The position numbers and the translations under genes were made by a program. From Streptomyces nigrescens (lineage in GTDB: Bacteria; Actinomycetota; Actinomycetes; Streptomycetales; Streptomycetaceae), in NCBI GenBank assembly GCA_024349765.1, contig AP026073.1, positions 6,758,001 to 6,822,000 of the forward strand: a stretch of 64,000 bases of DNA. The letters are read 5' to 3'. The notes beneath the pieces are model-generated. The model was given only the letters and a program-made list of their open reading frames with translations. It searched no databases and was not told the origin of the DNA. Shown piece after piece: positions 44,208 to 52,509 of this stretch (positions are counted from its first letter, which is position 1; every line of letters starts with the position of its first letter).

Positions 44208-45554
44208 ATGAACCCCATGACTCCCATGACCCAGGTGAAGCATGTGAAGCATGTGAAGCATGTGAACCACTTCCGCCATCAACTCCGCCGCGGCGCGGTC
44301 GCGTTGGCCCTCGCCGCTACGTTGCCGCTGCCGCTCGCCGGCGCCGCCCTCGCCGCTACGTTGCCGCTGCCGCTCGCCGGCGCCGCCCTCGCCGCCCCCC
44401 ACGCGGCCCAGGCGGCGCCGGCCGTCGCCCCGGCTCCCCCGGCGGCCACCACGCTCCACCTCCCGCGCCCCACCGGCCCCTACGCCATCGGGCGCGACAC
44501 CCTGCACCTCACCGACCCGCAGCGCCGGGACCCCTGGGTGCCCTCCGCGGGCGCACGGGAGCTGATGGCCTCGCTGTACTACCCGGCGCGCCCGGGCACC
44601 GGCCACCACCGCGCCCCGTACATGAACACCGAGGAGGCCCAGCTCTTCCTGCGGGGCATCCACCGCGCCGACGTGCTGCCGGCCGAGACGCTCGCCGCCA
44701 CCCGTACCCACGCCCGCACCGACGCCCGGCCGGCCCCCGGCAGGCACCCGCTGGTGGTGCTCTCCCCCGGCTTCTCCCTCAACCGCGCCACGCTCTCCCT
44801 GCTCTCCGAGGAACTCGCCTCGCACGGCTACGTGGTCGCCCTCCTCGACCACGCCTACGAATCCTTCGGCACGGCCTTCCCCGGCGGCCGCACCCTCACC
44901 TGCGTCGCCTGCGACACGGTCGAGAAGGCACCGAAGGACGTACGGAAGCGGCTGATGGCCAAGGTCGCCACCGGCCGCGCCGCCGACATCCGCTTCGTCC
45001 TCGACGCCCTGACGAGGACGGACCGGCACGGGAAGCACGGGCTCCGCGGGACGCACCCCGCCTGGCGCCACTCCGCCATGATCGACACCCGGCGGATCGG
45101 CGTCGCCGGGCACTCCATCGGCGGCAACAGCGCCGCGGCCGCCATGGCGGCCGATCCCCGTATCCGCGCCGGCGTCAACATGGACGGCACATTCTTCGCA
45201 CCCGTCCCCCACGGCGGGCTCGACGGCCGCCCGTTCCTGATGCTCGGCGCGCTCAACGGCCACTCGCCGCACGACGAGGACACCAGCTGGCTGCGCGACT
45301 GGCGGCGGCTGGACGGCTGGAAGCGCTGGCTCACGGTCCGCGACGCCGGCCACTTCAGCTTCATCGACATCCCGGTCCTGGGCGCCCAGCTCGGTGTCAC
45401 CGACCCCACCGCCCCGCTCCCCGGCAAGCGCTCCGGCGAGATCACCCGCGACTACGTCACCGCCTTCTTCGACCGGCACCTGCGCGGCCTCCCGCGCCCG
45501 CTGCTGGACGGCCCGTCCGCGGCCAACCCGGAGGTGCTGTTCCAGAACCCATGA
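44208..45554 (+). CDS. Secreted alpha/beta hydrolase, PAF-acetylhydrolase-like
   Basis: 448 residues. The N-terminus 'MNPMTPMTQVKHVKHVKHVN' includes a short 'HVK' repeat. It is followed by Arg residues and a long Ala/Leu signal peptide whose core is duplicated ('LAATLPLPLAGAA' twice), ending near 'APHAAQAAPAV'. The catalytic domain has 'LVVLSPGFSLNRATLSLLSE', the nucleophile elbow 'GVAGHSIGGNSAAAAMAADP' and a late His ('VRDAGHFSFIDIP'). This is the pattern of platelet-activating-factor acetylhydrolase/chlorophyllase-type esterases. Probably a secreted esterase or lipase. Start chosen at the first Met of the cluster of three. Confidence 0.8.
   Translation: MNPMTPMTQVKHVKHVKHVNHFRHQLRRGAVALALAATLPLPLAGAALAATLPLPLAGAALAAPHAAQAAPAVAPAPPAATTLHLPRPTGPYAIGRDTLHLTDPQRRDPWVPSAGARELMASLYYPARPGTGHHRAPYMNTEEAQLFLRGIHRADVLPAETLAATRTHARTDARPAPGRHPLVVLSPGFSLNRATLSLLSEELASHGYVVALLDHAYESFGTAFPGGRTLTCVACDTVEKAPKDVRKRLMAKVATGRAADIRFVLDALTRTDRHGKHGLRGTHPAWRHSAMIDTRRIGVAGHSIGGNSAAAAMAADPRIRAGVNMDGTFFAPVPHGGLDGRPFLMLGALNGHSPHDEDTSWLRDWRRLDGWKRWLTVRDAGHFSFIDIPVLGAQLGVTDPTAPLPGKRSGEITRDYVTAFFDRHLRGLPRPLLDGPSAANPEVLFQNP
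44310..44387 (+). repeat. 39-bp tandem duplication inside a signal peptide
   Basis: Two identical 39-bp units, 44310-44348 and 44349-44387, each encoding 13 residues 'LAATLPLPLAGAA'. The duplication is in frame and lengthens the hydrophobic core of the signal peptide of the secreted hydrolase. No mismatch is seen, so it is recent. Confidence 0.95.
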
Positions 45555-45564
45555 GGCAAATGAC

Positions 45565-45604
45565 GCGAGGGCGCGCGAGGGGCCATCCCCTCACACGCCC
45601 TCGC
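45565..45604. terminator. Bidirectional terminator hairpin
   Basis: GCGAGGGCG (45565-45573) pairs with CGCCCTCGC (45596-45604); an inner GAGGGG/CCCCTC stem (45577-45582 / 45587-45592) stacks inside. It lies between convergent genes. Confidence 0.8.
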
Positions 45605-45615
45605 TCATCCCGCGC

Positions 45616-46116
45616 TCAGCCTTCCAGCACCTTGTCGAGAAACTCGTCCAGGTTCCGCACCGTGCGCTCGATCCGCGCCTCCAGCGGCAGCGTCTCCTCG
45701 TGTCGCCCGGCGAGCTGGGACTGCTTGCGCCCGCGTACGTACAGCGAACACGCGAGGTCGGCGCAGAGGTACGTCCCGACGGTGTTTCCCTGCCGCCCGG
45801 ACGGCCCGGCCCGCCGCGCGGCCAGGAGACTGACCCCCGACCCCGGATGCCCGGTCATGCAGACCGAGCAGACCGTCGTCTTGGTGAAACTCCGCCGCAC
45901 CCCCTGCGGCACCCTGAGAGTGACACCGACGAGCCCGTCACCCCGCGGCGCCACCAGGTAACTCCGGTCCGGCGCCCCGGGATCCCGCCACCCCAGAAAG
46001 TCCAGGTCCTCCCACGGCAGCCCGGCCAGCCCCACCGGCAGATTGATCCGGCTCGCCTCCCCCTTCGAGCAATTCACAAAGGAGGCACGTATCGCTTTTT
46101 CACCTACGGGGTCCAT
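45616..46116 (-). CDS. FBP domain-containing protein (treble-clef zinc finger)
   Basis: 166 residues. The N-terminus 'IRASFVNCSKGEASRINLP' matches the start of actinobacterial FBP-domain proteins (named after a mycobacterial fibronectin-binding protein; PF16571-like). 'TTVCSVCMTGHPGSG' and 'TYLCADLACSLYVRGRK' provide four Cys of a treble-clef zinc site, and the C-terminal helix ends 'RNLDEFLDKVLEG'. It is probably a nucleic-acid- or ribosome-associated protein, and the 'fibronectin-binding' label should not be taken literally. The neighbouring secretion genes are on the same strand but 70 bp away. Confidence 0.82.
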   Translation of the reverse strand: MDPVGEKAIRASFVNCSKGEASRINLPVGLAGLPWEDLDFLGWRDPGAPDRSYLVAPRGDGLVGVTLRVPQGVRRSFTKTTVCSVCMTGHPGSGVSLLAARRAGPSGRQGNTVGTYLCADLACSLYVRGRKQSQLAGRHEETLPLEARIERTVRNLDEFLDKVLEG

Positions 46117-46186
46117 AACGCCCGAAGTTAACAGCGGCGGCCCGGCCGCGTCGTCCGAATTTCCCCGCCGCGCGAGCAGGTGACCA

Positions 46187-46846
46187 TCAGGCCCCCGGCC
46201 TCATCATCCACGCCCGGGTCGTCTTCTGCGTGAGCCCGGCCCGTTCCGCCCGCTCCACGCGTTCGGCGCCGGCCTGCGCACGTTGCGGCGCCAGCTTGTC
46301 CCAGTCCGCCGGCTTCAGGAACAGCATCGCATCACCGTCGGGCGCCACCATGACGCCACCGAACGGCAGATCACCGGCGACCCAGACACCGCCGTCCAGC
46401 CCCTGCGGCCAGCAGCGCCTCCCCGCCGCGTTGACGGCCTTCATCAAGGGCGCCCCGTGCCGGCCCCGGGTGGAGACCCGCACGGTGAAGACATTGCCGT
46501 ACCGGGTCCATTTCTCGCCCTTCTTGGACACCCGGGTATGGAATTCGAGGGGGTAGTGGCGCAGTACACGCGCGCACCGGGCGACCCGAATTCCATACCC
46601 GAGCCGATAGAAAGTGAAGGCGGCCACGAACATCCCGGCGACCGTCAACAGCCACACGGCGAAGACGTTGGGGACACCGAGACGGACCAGCACTACGGGC
46701 AGCGCGCACAGCCCGAGGGCGAGAACGAGACGCAGCACGAGCAGCCGTACGAGAGCCGCGTAGTTGCGCCTCACCACCCGCGCCACGTCCATTGCACCGT
46801 CCGCCGGCCCGTCAGTCAGCCCGTCCGTCAACCCGTCCGCCGGCAC
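46187..46846 (-). CDS. Membrane protein of the type VII secretion mini-operon
   Basis: 219 residues: two adjacent membrane helices (about 34-58, 'LLVLRLVLALGLCALPVVLV', and 60-85, 'VFAVWLLTVAGMFVAAFTFY') followed by a cytoplasmic or wall-side globular part ('HTRVSKKGEKWTRYGNVFTV', 'GVMVAPDGDAMLFLKPADW'). The GTG at 46846 is 8 bp below the mycosin stop; an ATG at 46792 would skip the odd 'GLTDGLTDGPADGA' leader and is equally possible. I do not recognise the family. Position as last gene after the mycosin suggests a role with it. Confidence 0.65.
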   Translation of the reverse strand: MPADGLTDGLTDGPADGAMDVARVVRRNYAALVRLLVLRLVLALGLCALPVVLVRLGVPNVFAVWLLTVAGMFVAAFTFYRLGYGIRVARCARVLRHYPLEFHTRVSKKGEKWTRYGNVFTVRVSTRGRHGAPLMKAVNAAGRRCWPQGLDGGVWVAGDLPFGGVMVAPDGDAMLFLKPADWDKLAPQRAQAGAERVERAERAGLTQKTTRAWMMRPGA

Positions 46847-46854
46847 GGCCCGGC

Positions 46855-48036
46855 TCAGCCCCAGGCCTGGTTGCCGTTGTTGTTGCGACGGCGGGTCGCG
46901 ACGACGATGCCGATGACGATGCCCGCGACCACCAGCACGCCGAGGGCGATGCCACCGATGAGCAGGGCCTTGTCCTTGGCGCCCATGGGGGGGTTGGGGT
47001 CGGAGCCCTTGTCGGCGGCCGTGTCGGAGTACTTGCCCTTCGGCATCGGCAGCGGGCCGGCCGCCGGACCTGCCGCGATGTCACGGCGCAGGGCCGGGCC
47101 CGGCTGGATGAAACCGTAGCCGTAGTGGGCGTCCGGGAGCTTGAGGTGCTTGTCCTTCTCGGCCTGCGCGAGACCGGCGGTCTTCACCAGGCGATTGGCG
47201 ATCTGACCGGGGGTGAGGTCGGGGAACTTCTGCTTGAGCAGGGCCGCTGCGGCGGACACGTAGGCGGTGGCGGCGGAACTGCCGTTCGCTGCGGTGTCGT
47301 AGTCGTGGTCGCTCTTGCCCATGGCGACGGCGACCTTCTCACCGGGCGCGAGCAGGTCGGTGTCGGCGTTGTAGTTGTTGGCGTCGGCCGCCTTGCCGTA
47401 CTGGTCGACCGAGCCCACACCGATCGCGCCGGGGCAGCCGACTGGGTAACTCTTGTGCGTCCAGCCGTCGTTACCCACGCCGGCCACGACCACGACGCCC
47501 TTGTCGAGGGCGTAGTGGATGGATTCGCAGGTGTCGCCCTCCAGGTCGCCGCCGTAGGACATGTTGATCACGTCCGCGCCGTGATCCACGGCCCATCGCG
47601 TGGCCTGTCCGGAGTTCTTGTACTCCGGGACAGGGAGGATCTTGGCGTCGGGCGCCAGGCCCTTGACGCCTTCGGAGCCGCCCGGCCCGTGGCCGTGCCC
47701 CGCGATGATCCCGGCCATCGCGGTGCCGTGGTCGCGGATGTCCTCGTTCGGCTTGAGGTGCTTGGCACCTTCGGCCTCCGTCGCCTTTCCGAAGTCCGGC
47801 CCGGGAAGGAACTGCCCTGTCAGGTCCTGGTGGGTCGTACGGAAACCGCTGTCGAGCACGGCGACCGTCACGCCCTTGCCGGTGGCCTCCTTCCAGAGCT
47901 GCTGGGCCCCGAACGCCTCCAGCGGCCACTCGGCCTTCCGCACCTGGTCCGCGGAGGCTGTGCCGCCCGCGGACAGCAGCAGTGCTCCGGTCAGCGCAGC
48001 ACCCACCGTCGCGCGCAGTGTTCGGGTGACCCTCAT
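46855..48036 (-). CDS. mycP: Type VII secretion-associated serine protease, mycosin
   Basis: Membrane-anchored subtilisin-like protease (S8) of ESX systems, 393 residues. Signal peptide 'RTLRATVGAALTGALLLSAG'. Triad: Asp in 'VAVLDSGFRTTHQDL', His in 'DIRDHGTAMAGIIAGHGHG' and Ser in 'NGSSAATAYVSAAAALL'. 'VVVAGVGNDG' supplies the oxyanion Asn. A C-terminal membrane helix ('LLIGGIALGVLVVAGIVIGI') and a basic tail anchor it. The ATG at 48036 follows AAGGAG. A strong terminator-like hairpin separates it from the gene upstream. Confidence 0.9.
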   Translation of the reverse strand: MRVTRTLRATVGAALTGALLLSAGGTASADQVRKAEWPLEAFGAQQLWKEATGKGVTVAVLDSGFRTTHQDLTGQFLPGPDFGKATEAEGAKHLKPNEDIRDHGTAMAGIIAGHGHGPGGSEGVKGLAPDAKILPVPEYKNSGQATRWAVDHGADVINMSYGGDLEGDTCESIHYALDKGVVVVAGVGNDGWTHKSYPVGCPGAIGVGSVDQYGKAADANNYNADTDLLAPGEKVAVAMGKSDHDYDTAANGSSAATAYVSAAAALLKQKFPDLTPGQIANRLVKTAGLAQAEKDKHLKLPDAHYGYGFIQPGPALRRDIAAGPAAGPLPMPKGKYSDTAADKGSDPNPPMGAKDKALLIGGIALGVLVVAGIVIGIVVATRRRNNNGNQAWG

Positions 48037-48080
48037 CCTTCGCTCCTTCTTGCCGTGCTGTCCGGCGGCCTTTTCCGCCT

Positions 48081-48122
48081 GAGGAAAGGCCCCGCACACA
48101 TGAGAGTGCGGGGCCTTTCCTC
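48081..48122. terminator. 17-bp perfect hairpin upstream of the mycosin gene
   Basis: GAGGAAAGGCCCCGCAC (48081-48097) is complementary to 48106-48122, with an 8-nt loop. It lies between the end of the WXG-protein gene and the mycosin start, both on the minus strand, so it should terminate or attenuate the upstream transcript. Confidence 0.85.
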
Positions 48123-48150
48123 ATTGGCCGCATGCGACGTTATCGTCGGC

Positions 48151-49563
48151 CTACTCGATGACGCGAGGGGCAACGTTACGTTGCGGGTTCCAGGTCTCCT
48201 CGTCCTCGACGAGGTAATCGGGGCGCTGCCCTGTGGTGCGCTCCTTCTCCTTGCCCTTGCCCTTCGCTCCGGCGGCGCCCATCATGCCCGCCTGCTTGCC
48301 ACCGCGGCTGCGGTGCAGGCCCGAGCCGCCCTGCTTCGCACCGCCCGCGGGGCCGCCCGGCTTGCCGACCAGTCCGCCGCGGGTACGCGCCTGCGGACCG
48401 CTGCGCCCGGCCGCGCCCTTGACGCCGCCTGCCTTGCCGGCCGCTCCGGCGCCCGGCATGCCGCCGCGCATCCCGCCGGCACCGCCGGCGCCCCGGGATC
48501 CGCCCATGCCGCCGGGCATGCCGATGACACCGGGCGGGACCGCGCCGCCTGGGAAGCCCCCCGTGCCGCCGGTCACGCCGTGGCTGCCGCCGGTCGTCCC
48601 GCCGCTGAAGGTGCCGCCGCCCGTCGGCGGGGCGATGGTGCCGCCCTGCACGCTGTCGAGACCGGTGGTCACGGGCAGTTCGGGACGGCTGATCTTCGGG
48701 CTGTCGAAGCCTTCCGGTACGGCGCCGCCGCCCGCGCCGTTCGGCATCTTCGGGGTCGCGGACTGATGCGGGTGGGTGCCGCCCGTGATGGGCATGCGCA
48801 CCGGAGGCGGCGGCGTGTGCGTCGACGGCTGCTTGGGCCAGTCACCGGTGGGGCCGGCCGGGTCGGTGTCTTCCCTGAGGATGCCGCCGTGGCCGTCGTA
48901 GTTGGCCGCCAGCTCGTCCATCACGATGACCGCCTCGACCTGACGCTCCTTGCTCAGGGACAGATTGTCCCGGTTGAGCTCCAGCGCCATGCGGGTGTCC
49001 ATCTTGGGGTTCGCCATGTCCCGCTTGAACTGGCTGTCGTCGCCGCTCTCGTCGGTCGCCCGGTCCACGACCCCCGGGTCATGGATCTTCGACATGGCTT
49101 TCTTGGCTTCGCGAAGATTGTGGGCGACACCGACTTCCGGCCCGGACATCCTCGAACCGATCAGCGTGGATTCCACATTCCGGGAAAGCTGATACGTCCG
49201 ATCGATCTTCTCCAGCACCTTGCCGGCTTCCCTGCGGAACGCCTGAGCCGCCGAGCCCTCCCAGTGCGCGGAGGCGTGGTCGACCGCGTCCATGAAGGCC
49301 TTGCGGATGCCGCCACGGCCGTCCTCGCCGCCCAGGCGGTCGGCGGAGGCGCGCCAGTGGTGGCCGGAGGTCTCGATCGCCTCGGGGCTGGCGTGTTCGA
49401 TCATGGCGCGGAGCGCGTTGATGCCGTGGTGATGGAAGTCGGACGGAGAACGAGGGGTGAGACGCTGGCCCTTGAACGACTTCAGCCGCTCTTCCCGCTC
49501 GTGGTTCTTGCGCTGCTGCTCCATCGCCTTGGCGCTGTCGTACTCCTGCTTGGCGTCAACCAT
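48151..49563 (-). CDS. Large WXG-type putative type VII secretion substrate, Gly-rich
   Basis: 470 residues. The N-terminal ~230 residues are helical and contain one W-x-G motif ('HASAHWEGSAAQAFRREAGK', about residue 112), like WXG100/PPE-related proteins. Residues ~235-440 are Pro/Gly/Thr/Met-rich low complexity ('GGMGGSRGAGGAGGMRGGMP'). A conserved-looking tail 'PDYLVEDEETWNPQRNVAPR' closes the protein. 'YLVED' in this tail matches the Y-x-x-x-[D/E] type VII export signal. 56 bp separates it from the Esx-like gene upstream, so the two are probably co-expressed partners. Such tails recur in Streptomyces Esx-linked proteins. Confidence 0.78.
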   Translation of the reverse strand: MVDAKQEYDSAKAMEQQRKNHEREERLKSFKGQRLTPRSPSDFHHHGINALRAMIEHASPEAIETSGHHWRASADRLGGEDGRGGIRKAFMDAVDHASAHWEGSAAQAFRREAGKVLEKIDRTYQLSRNVESTLIGSRMSGPEVGVAHNLREAKKAMSKIHDPGVVDRATDESGDDSQFKRDMANPKMDTRMALELNRDNLSLSKERQVEAVIVMDELAANYDGHGGILREDTDPAGPTGDWPKQPSTHTPPPPVRMPITGGTHPHQSATPKMPNGAGGGAVPEGFDSPKISRPELPVTTGLDSVQGGTIAPPTGGGTFSGGTTGGSHGVTGGTGGFPGGAVPPGVIGMPGGMGGSRGAGGAGGMRGGMPGAGAAGKAGGVKGAAGRSGPQARTRGGLVGKPGGPAGGAKQGGSGLHRSRGGKQAGMMGAAGAKGKGKEKERTTGQRPDYLVEDEETWNPQRNVAPRVIE

Positions 49564-49619
49564 GCAGGCCCCCCTTCATCTCCATCTCCGCCCTTCGTGC
49601 GCGCGTCGCCGTGTGGTGC

Positions 49620-49931
49620 TCAGCCATTCATCGAGGTCTTCGTCTGGTGCTCCTGGTCCTCGTACGCACCGCGGCTGGCTTCCGTCTTCTCGCCGAACTT
49701 GTGGATGAGGTCCTGGAGCGCGTCGATGACCTGCGACATGTACGACTGCATGTCGTCATGGGCCTTCGCGAGGTCGCCCGCCTCGAGGAAATTGACGCCG
49801 AAGGCCGACTTCGGAATGGTCGTGCTGTATTTCACCTTCTGGCTGGGTTCGTCCATGTCACCCCGAAGGTGGCGGAGTTGGCGCACCACGCTGTCCAGTT
49901 CGTCGAGATCGACCCTGAAGCGCTCGCTCAT
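49620..49931 (-). CDS. Esx/WXG100-like small protein
   Basis: 103 residues forming two predicted helices: 'VDLDELDSVVRQLRHLRGDM' and 'LAKAHDDMQSYMSQVIDALQ'. The turn is 'SAFGVNFLEAGD', so the canonical Trp-x-Gly is replaced, as in several Streptomyces Esx relatives. The C-terminus contains 'AYEDQE', a Y-x-x-x-E export motif. The ATG at 49931 has GGAG a few nt upstream. First gene of the operon and a likely heterodimer partner of the 470-residue protein. Confidence 0.78.
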   Translation of the reverse strand: MSERFRVDLDELDSVVRQLRHLRGDMDEPSQKVKYSTTIPKSAFGVNFLEAGDLAKAHDDMQSYMSQVIDALQDLIHKFGEKTEASRGAYEDQEHQTKTSMNG

Positions 49932-50018
49932 TCCTTCTCCCCGTTCCCCGTCTGCCCTGCCCGTTCCCCCACGCACCGCCCCGTGAAGCCGTCGGTAAGG
50001 GCAACATAAAGTCAATAA

Positions 50019-50048
50019 ATACTAGGGAGTTGGGCGCCTTCGATGCAA
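50019..50048 (-). promoter_or_regulatory. Promoter of the Esx/mycosin operon
   Basis: On the minus strand, -35 TTGCAT (50048-50043), an 18-bp spacer and -10 TAGTAT (50024-50019) sit in an A+T-rich pocket (about 50007-50030) that stands out from its surroundings. The leader to the Esx ATG would be about 80 nt. Confidence 0.65.
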
Positions 50049-50163
50049 GATCGAAAGTCATGATCTGTCCGATTTAGCGCGGGATGGTGCCGCACTTTGT
50101 AGAGGGGTTGTTACCTGCGGACGCAACCTGCTCGCCCCCTACCCTAAGGCGATCACACCCGCC

Positions 50164-51507
50164 TCATGCCCGCAGGGAGGCCAGTTCGACCACCGTGACG
50201 TCCGGGGGCGCTCCCAGCCGTACGGGCGGTCCCCAGGCGCCCGCGCCGCGGGTCACGTACAGCTGGGTGTCGCCGTAGCGCTCCAGGCCCGCGACGGTCG
50301 GGTTCGTGGCCTCGGCGACGTAGGTGAAGGGCCACATCTGGCCGCCGTGGGTGTGGCCGGAGAGCTGGAGGTCCACCCCGTACCGGACGGTGTCGTGGAT
50401 GGTGACCGGCTGGTGCGCCATCAGGACGACGGCGCGGGCCGGGTCGCGGTCGCCCAGCGCCAGGTCGTAGTCGGGACCGGCGTGTTCGGTCGCACCGGCG
50501 AGGTCGTTGACGCCCGCGAGGTCGAAGCCGGGCAGCGCGGTCCGCGCGTTCTCCAGCGGATGGATACCCAACTCCCGTACGTGGTCCACCCATTGGGCGG
50601 CACCCGAGTAGTACTCGTGGTTGCCGGTGACGAAGTACGCGCCGTGGCGGGCGCGCAGCTCGCGCAGGGGCTCCGCGGCCGGGCCGAGGTCGGCGACGCT
50701 GCCGTCGACCAGGTCGCCGACGACGGCGATCAGGTCCGGAGAGGTCCGGTTGACCGTGTCGACGACGCGCCGGGTGTGGGCGCGGCCGAGGATCGGGCCC
50801 AGGTGGATGTCGCTGACCACGGCGATGCGGAAGCCGTGGGCCGCCCGCGGCAGTTTGGCCAGCGGCACGGTCACGCGCTTCACGGACGGGCCGCGGAAGG
50901 TGGTCGCGGTCCCGTACCCGACGGCGGCCGTGGCGGCCAGGGACGCTCCGGCGGCCACCGCCCGGGCGAGGAAGAGCCGCCGGGGCGGGGTGGGGAGCGG
51001 GGGCAGCGCGGGGGTGCGGGGCGGCAGGAGGGTGGGGGCGGAGGAGGGCGTGGGTACAGGGGACGGGGTGGCCGTGCGGGGGCCGTCGGGGGCCTCGCGG
51101 CCTTCGAGGCCTTCGAGGCCTTCGAGGCCTTCGAGGGATGGGGAGGGGGACGGGACCGGGAGTGCGGCGGGGGCCGGAGTCGCCGGTGCCTCCCGCTCCC
51201 GGAGGAGGCGCAGGCCCACCGCTCGTACGACCTCGCCGGCCAGCAGTGCCAGGACGAGGTACAGCAGCAGGGCCAGCCAGAGGTACCCGGGCCAGGCCAG
51301 CACCTGCTGGAGCACGAACGGGACGCCGGCCCGGCCGGCGAGGAGGGCGCCGAGGGAGAGCAGCGGGAGGGCGAAGGCGGCGACGGTGCCGGCGCGGCGG
51401 GTGCGGCTGCCGGGTGCCGTGGTGTCGCGGACCAGGCGGCACCAGACGTAGCGGTGCACGCCGAAGAACAGGCCGAGGACCGGCACCGCGATCAGGGCAA
51501 AGACCAC
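50164..51507 (-). CDS. Membrane-bound metallophosphoesterase
   Basis: 447 residues. Three to four N-terminal membrane helices ('FALIAVPVLGLFFGVHRYVW', 'VAAFALPLLSLGALLAG', 'WLALLLYLVLALLAGEVVRA') and a Pro-rich linker (about 105-165) precede the YkuE-type phosphoesterase domain. Metal-binding motifs are 'VVSDIHLGP', 'VVGDLVDGS', 'VTGNHEYYSG', 'LMAHQP' and 'LSGHTHGGQMWPF'. The linker contains a 9-bp DNA repeat read as 'LEGLEGLEGLEG' (51102-51137). The substrate is unknown; lipid or cyclic-nucleotide phosphate are options. The ATG/GTG at 51507 starts directly in the first helix. Confidence 0.85.
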   Translation of the reverse strand: MVFALIAVPVLGLFFGVHRYVWCRLVRDTTAPGSRTRRAGTVAAFALPLLSLGALLAGRAGVPFVLQQVLAWPGYLWLALLLYLVLALLAGEVVRAVGLRLLREREAPATPAPAALPVPSPSPSLEGLEGLEGLEGREAPDGPRTATPSPVPTPSSAPTLLPPRTPALPPLPTPPRRLFLARAVAAGASLAATAAVGYGTATTFRGPSVKRVTVPLAKLPRAAHGFRIAVVSDIHLGPILGRAHTRRVVDTVNRTSPDLIAVVGDLVDGSVADLGPAAEPLRELRARHGAYFVTGNHEYYSGAAQWVDHVRELGIHPLENARTALPGFDLAGVNDLAGATEHAGPDYDLALGDRDPARAVVLMAHQPVTIHDTVRYGVDLQLSGHTHGGQMWPFTYVAEATNPTVAGLERYGDTQLYVTRGAGAWGPPVRLGAPPDVTVVELASLRA

Positions 51508-51733
51508 CGCGTCTCCCTAGCTCCAGTTGTACCGGGAACTTCAGGTGTCCCGGGAACGGGAACTCCCGGTTCCCCGTGAACTCCCGGCGCCCCAGGAGTT
51601 CCAGATGACCCGACAGCTCCTGACGCCCCGACAGCTCCAGACGTTCCGGGCGAGCACGCTATCGGGCGGGCGGCCGGGGACGGGGAAGCGGCACCCGGCG
51701 GAGAGACCGGGGACGGGAAAGCGGCGCCCAGCG

Positions 51734-51774
51734 GTGGGGGCGGGCCCCCGGACACCCGGTCGGCCCGCCCCCAC
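51734..51774. terminator. Terminator hairpin after the YqcI-like gene
   Basis: A 13-bp perfect stem GTGGGGGCGGGCC / GGCCCGCCCCCAC with a 15-nt loop, 10 bp beyond the stop codon of the minus-strand YqcI-like gene and ahead of the metallophosphoesterase promoter region. Confidence 0.8.
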
Positions 51775-51783
51775 GCGCTTCGC

Positions 51784-52509
51784 TCAGGCCCCCGACGGGG
51801 TCAGCGCCCGGTCCAGGTCCCGTTCCCGCTCCCCGTCCCGGTCCTGGCCCGCTTCGCGGGGGACGGGGACGAACGGGCACTGCCATTCGGCGGGCTTGGG
51901 GCGGCCGGAATAGCGGCGGGCCTCGGAAAGCTCCTCGTATTCCTGCAGATTCGGATTGATGTCGCCCTGCAGCTTGATGTCCTGCTTGCGTATCTTCTCC
52001 GCCAGGCGGTCCCACATTCCGGCGCCCTTGATGCGGGTGAACTGCTCGTGGGAGTTGAAGGCGAGCATCGGGAAGGGCGGGCGGCGGCCCCAGCGGCGGT
52101 GGGTCTCGTGCAGGCCGATCACGAAGAACGGGTGCCCGGCCACGCTGTACGCGAATTCCCTGGCCTGCGGGTCCGAGGCGTAGCCCGTCGCCCACTGGTG
52201 GTTCTCCGCGTCCTGCTCGTGGAGGAGCTGGAGCTGCTGCCAGAGGAGTTCCTCGAAGCGCAGTTCGTCCACGCCGCGGGGTTGCTCGAAGGTGGCGATG
52301 AAACTGGTGAAGGACCGGGCGCTCCAATCCGCCGAGCCGACGAATTCCGCGAGATCGAGCGCCATCAGCCGGGCGGCCTCCTCGCTCCCCAGCACGTCGT
52401 AGTGCCGGTGTGTGATGCCGCCCTGGCGCCAGGCCGAGCGGCCCGCCAGGCAGGAGAACCGGTCTCCCAGGATGAACGCCTCGACCTCACCACGCGCGTT
52501 TGACGTCAT
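51784..52509 (-). CDS. YqcI/YcgG family protein (GntA-like)
   Basis: 241 residues. 'GDRFSCLAGRSAWRQGGITH' near the N-terminus, 'GHPFFVIGLHETHRRWGRRP' and 'LAFNSHEQFTRIKGAGMWDR' in the middle are typical of the YqcI/YcgG family (PF08892-type). One characterised member, GntA, is a heme-dependent guanidine N-hydroxylase of guanitoxin synthesis; whether this one hydroxylates anything is unknown. The conserved Cys in 'FSCL' and the His residues are candidate ligands. The ATG at 52509 has AAGGAAGG upstream. It stands alone. Confidence 0.75.
   Translation of the reverse strand: MTSNARGEVEAFILGDRFSCLAGRSAWRQGGITHRHYDVLGSEEAARLMALDLAEFVGSADWSARSFTSFIATFEQPRGVDELRFEELLWQQLQLLHEQDAENHQWATGYASDPQAREFAYSVAGHPFFVIGLHETHRRWGRRPPFPMLAFNSHEQFTRIKGAGMWDRLAEKIRKQDIKLQGDINPNLQEYEELSEARRYSGRPKPAEWQCPFVPVPREAGQDRDGERERDLDRALTPSGA

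Noticed and set aside
46792-49986. 1064-codon plus-strand frame opposite the Esx/mycosin operon
   Set aside because: Antisense to three genes with clear motifs; the apparent length reflects GC bias only.
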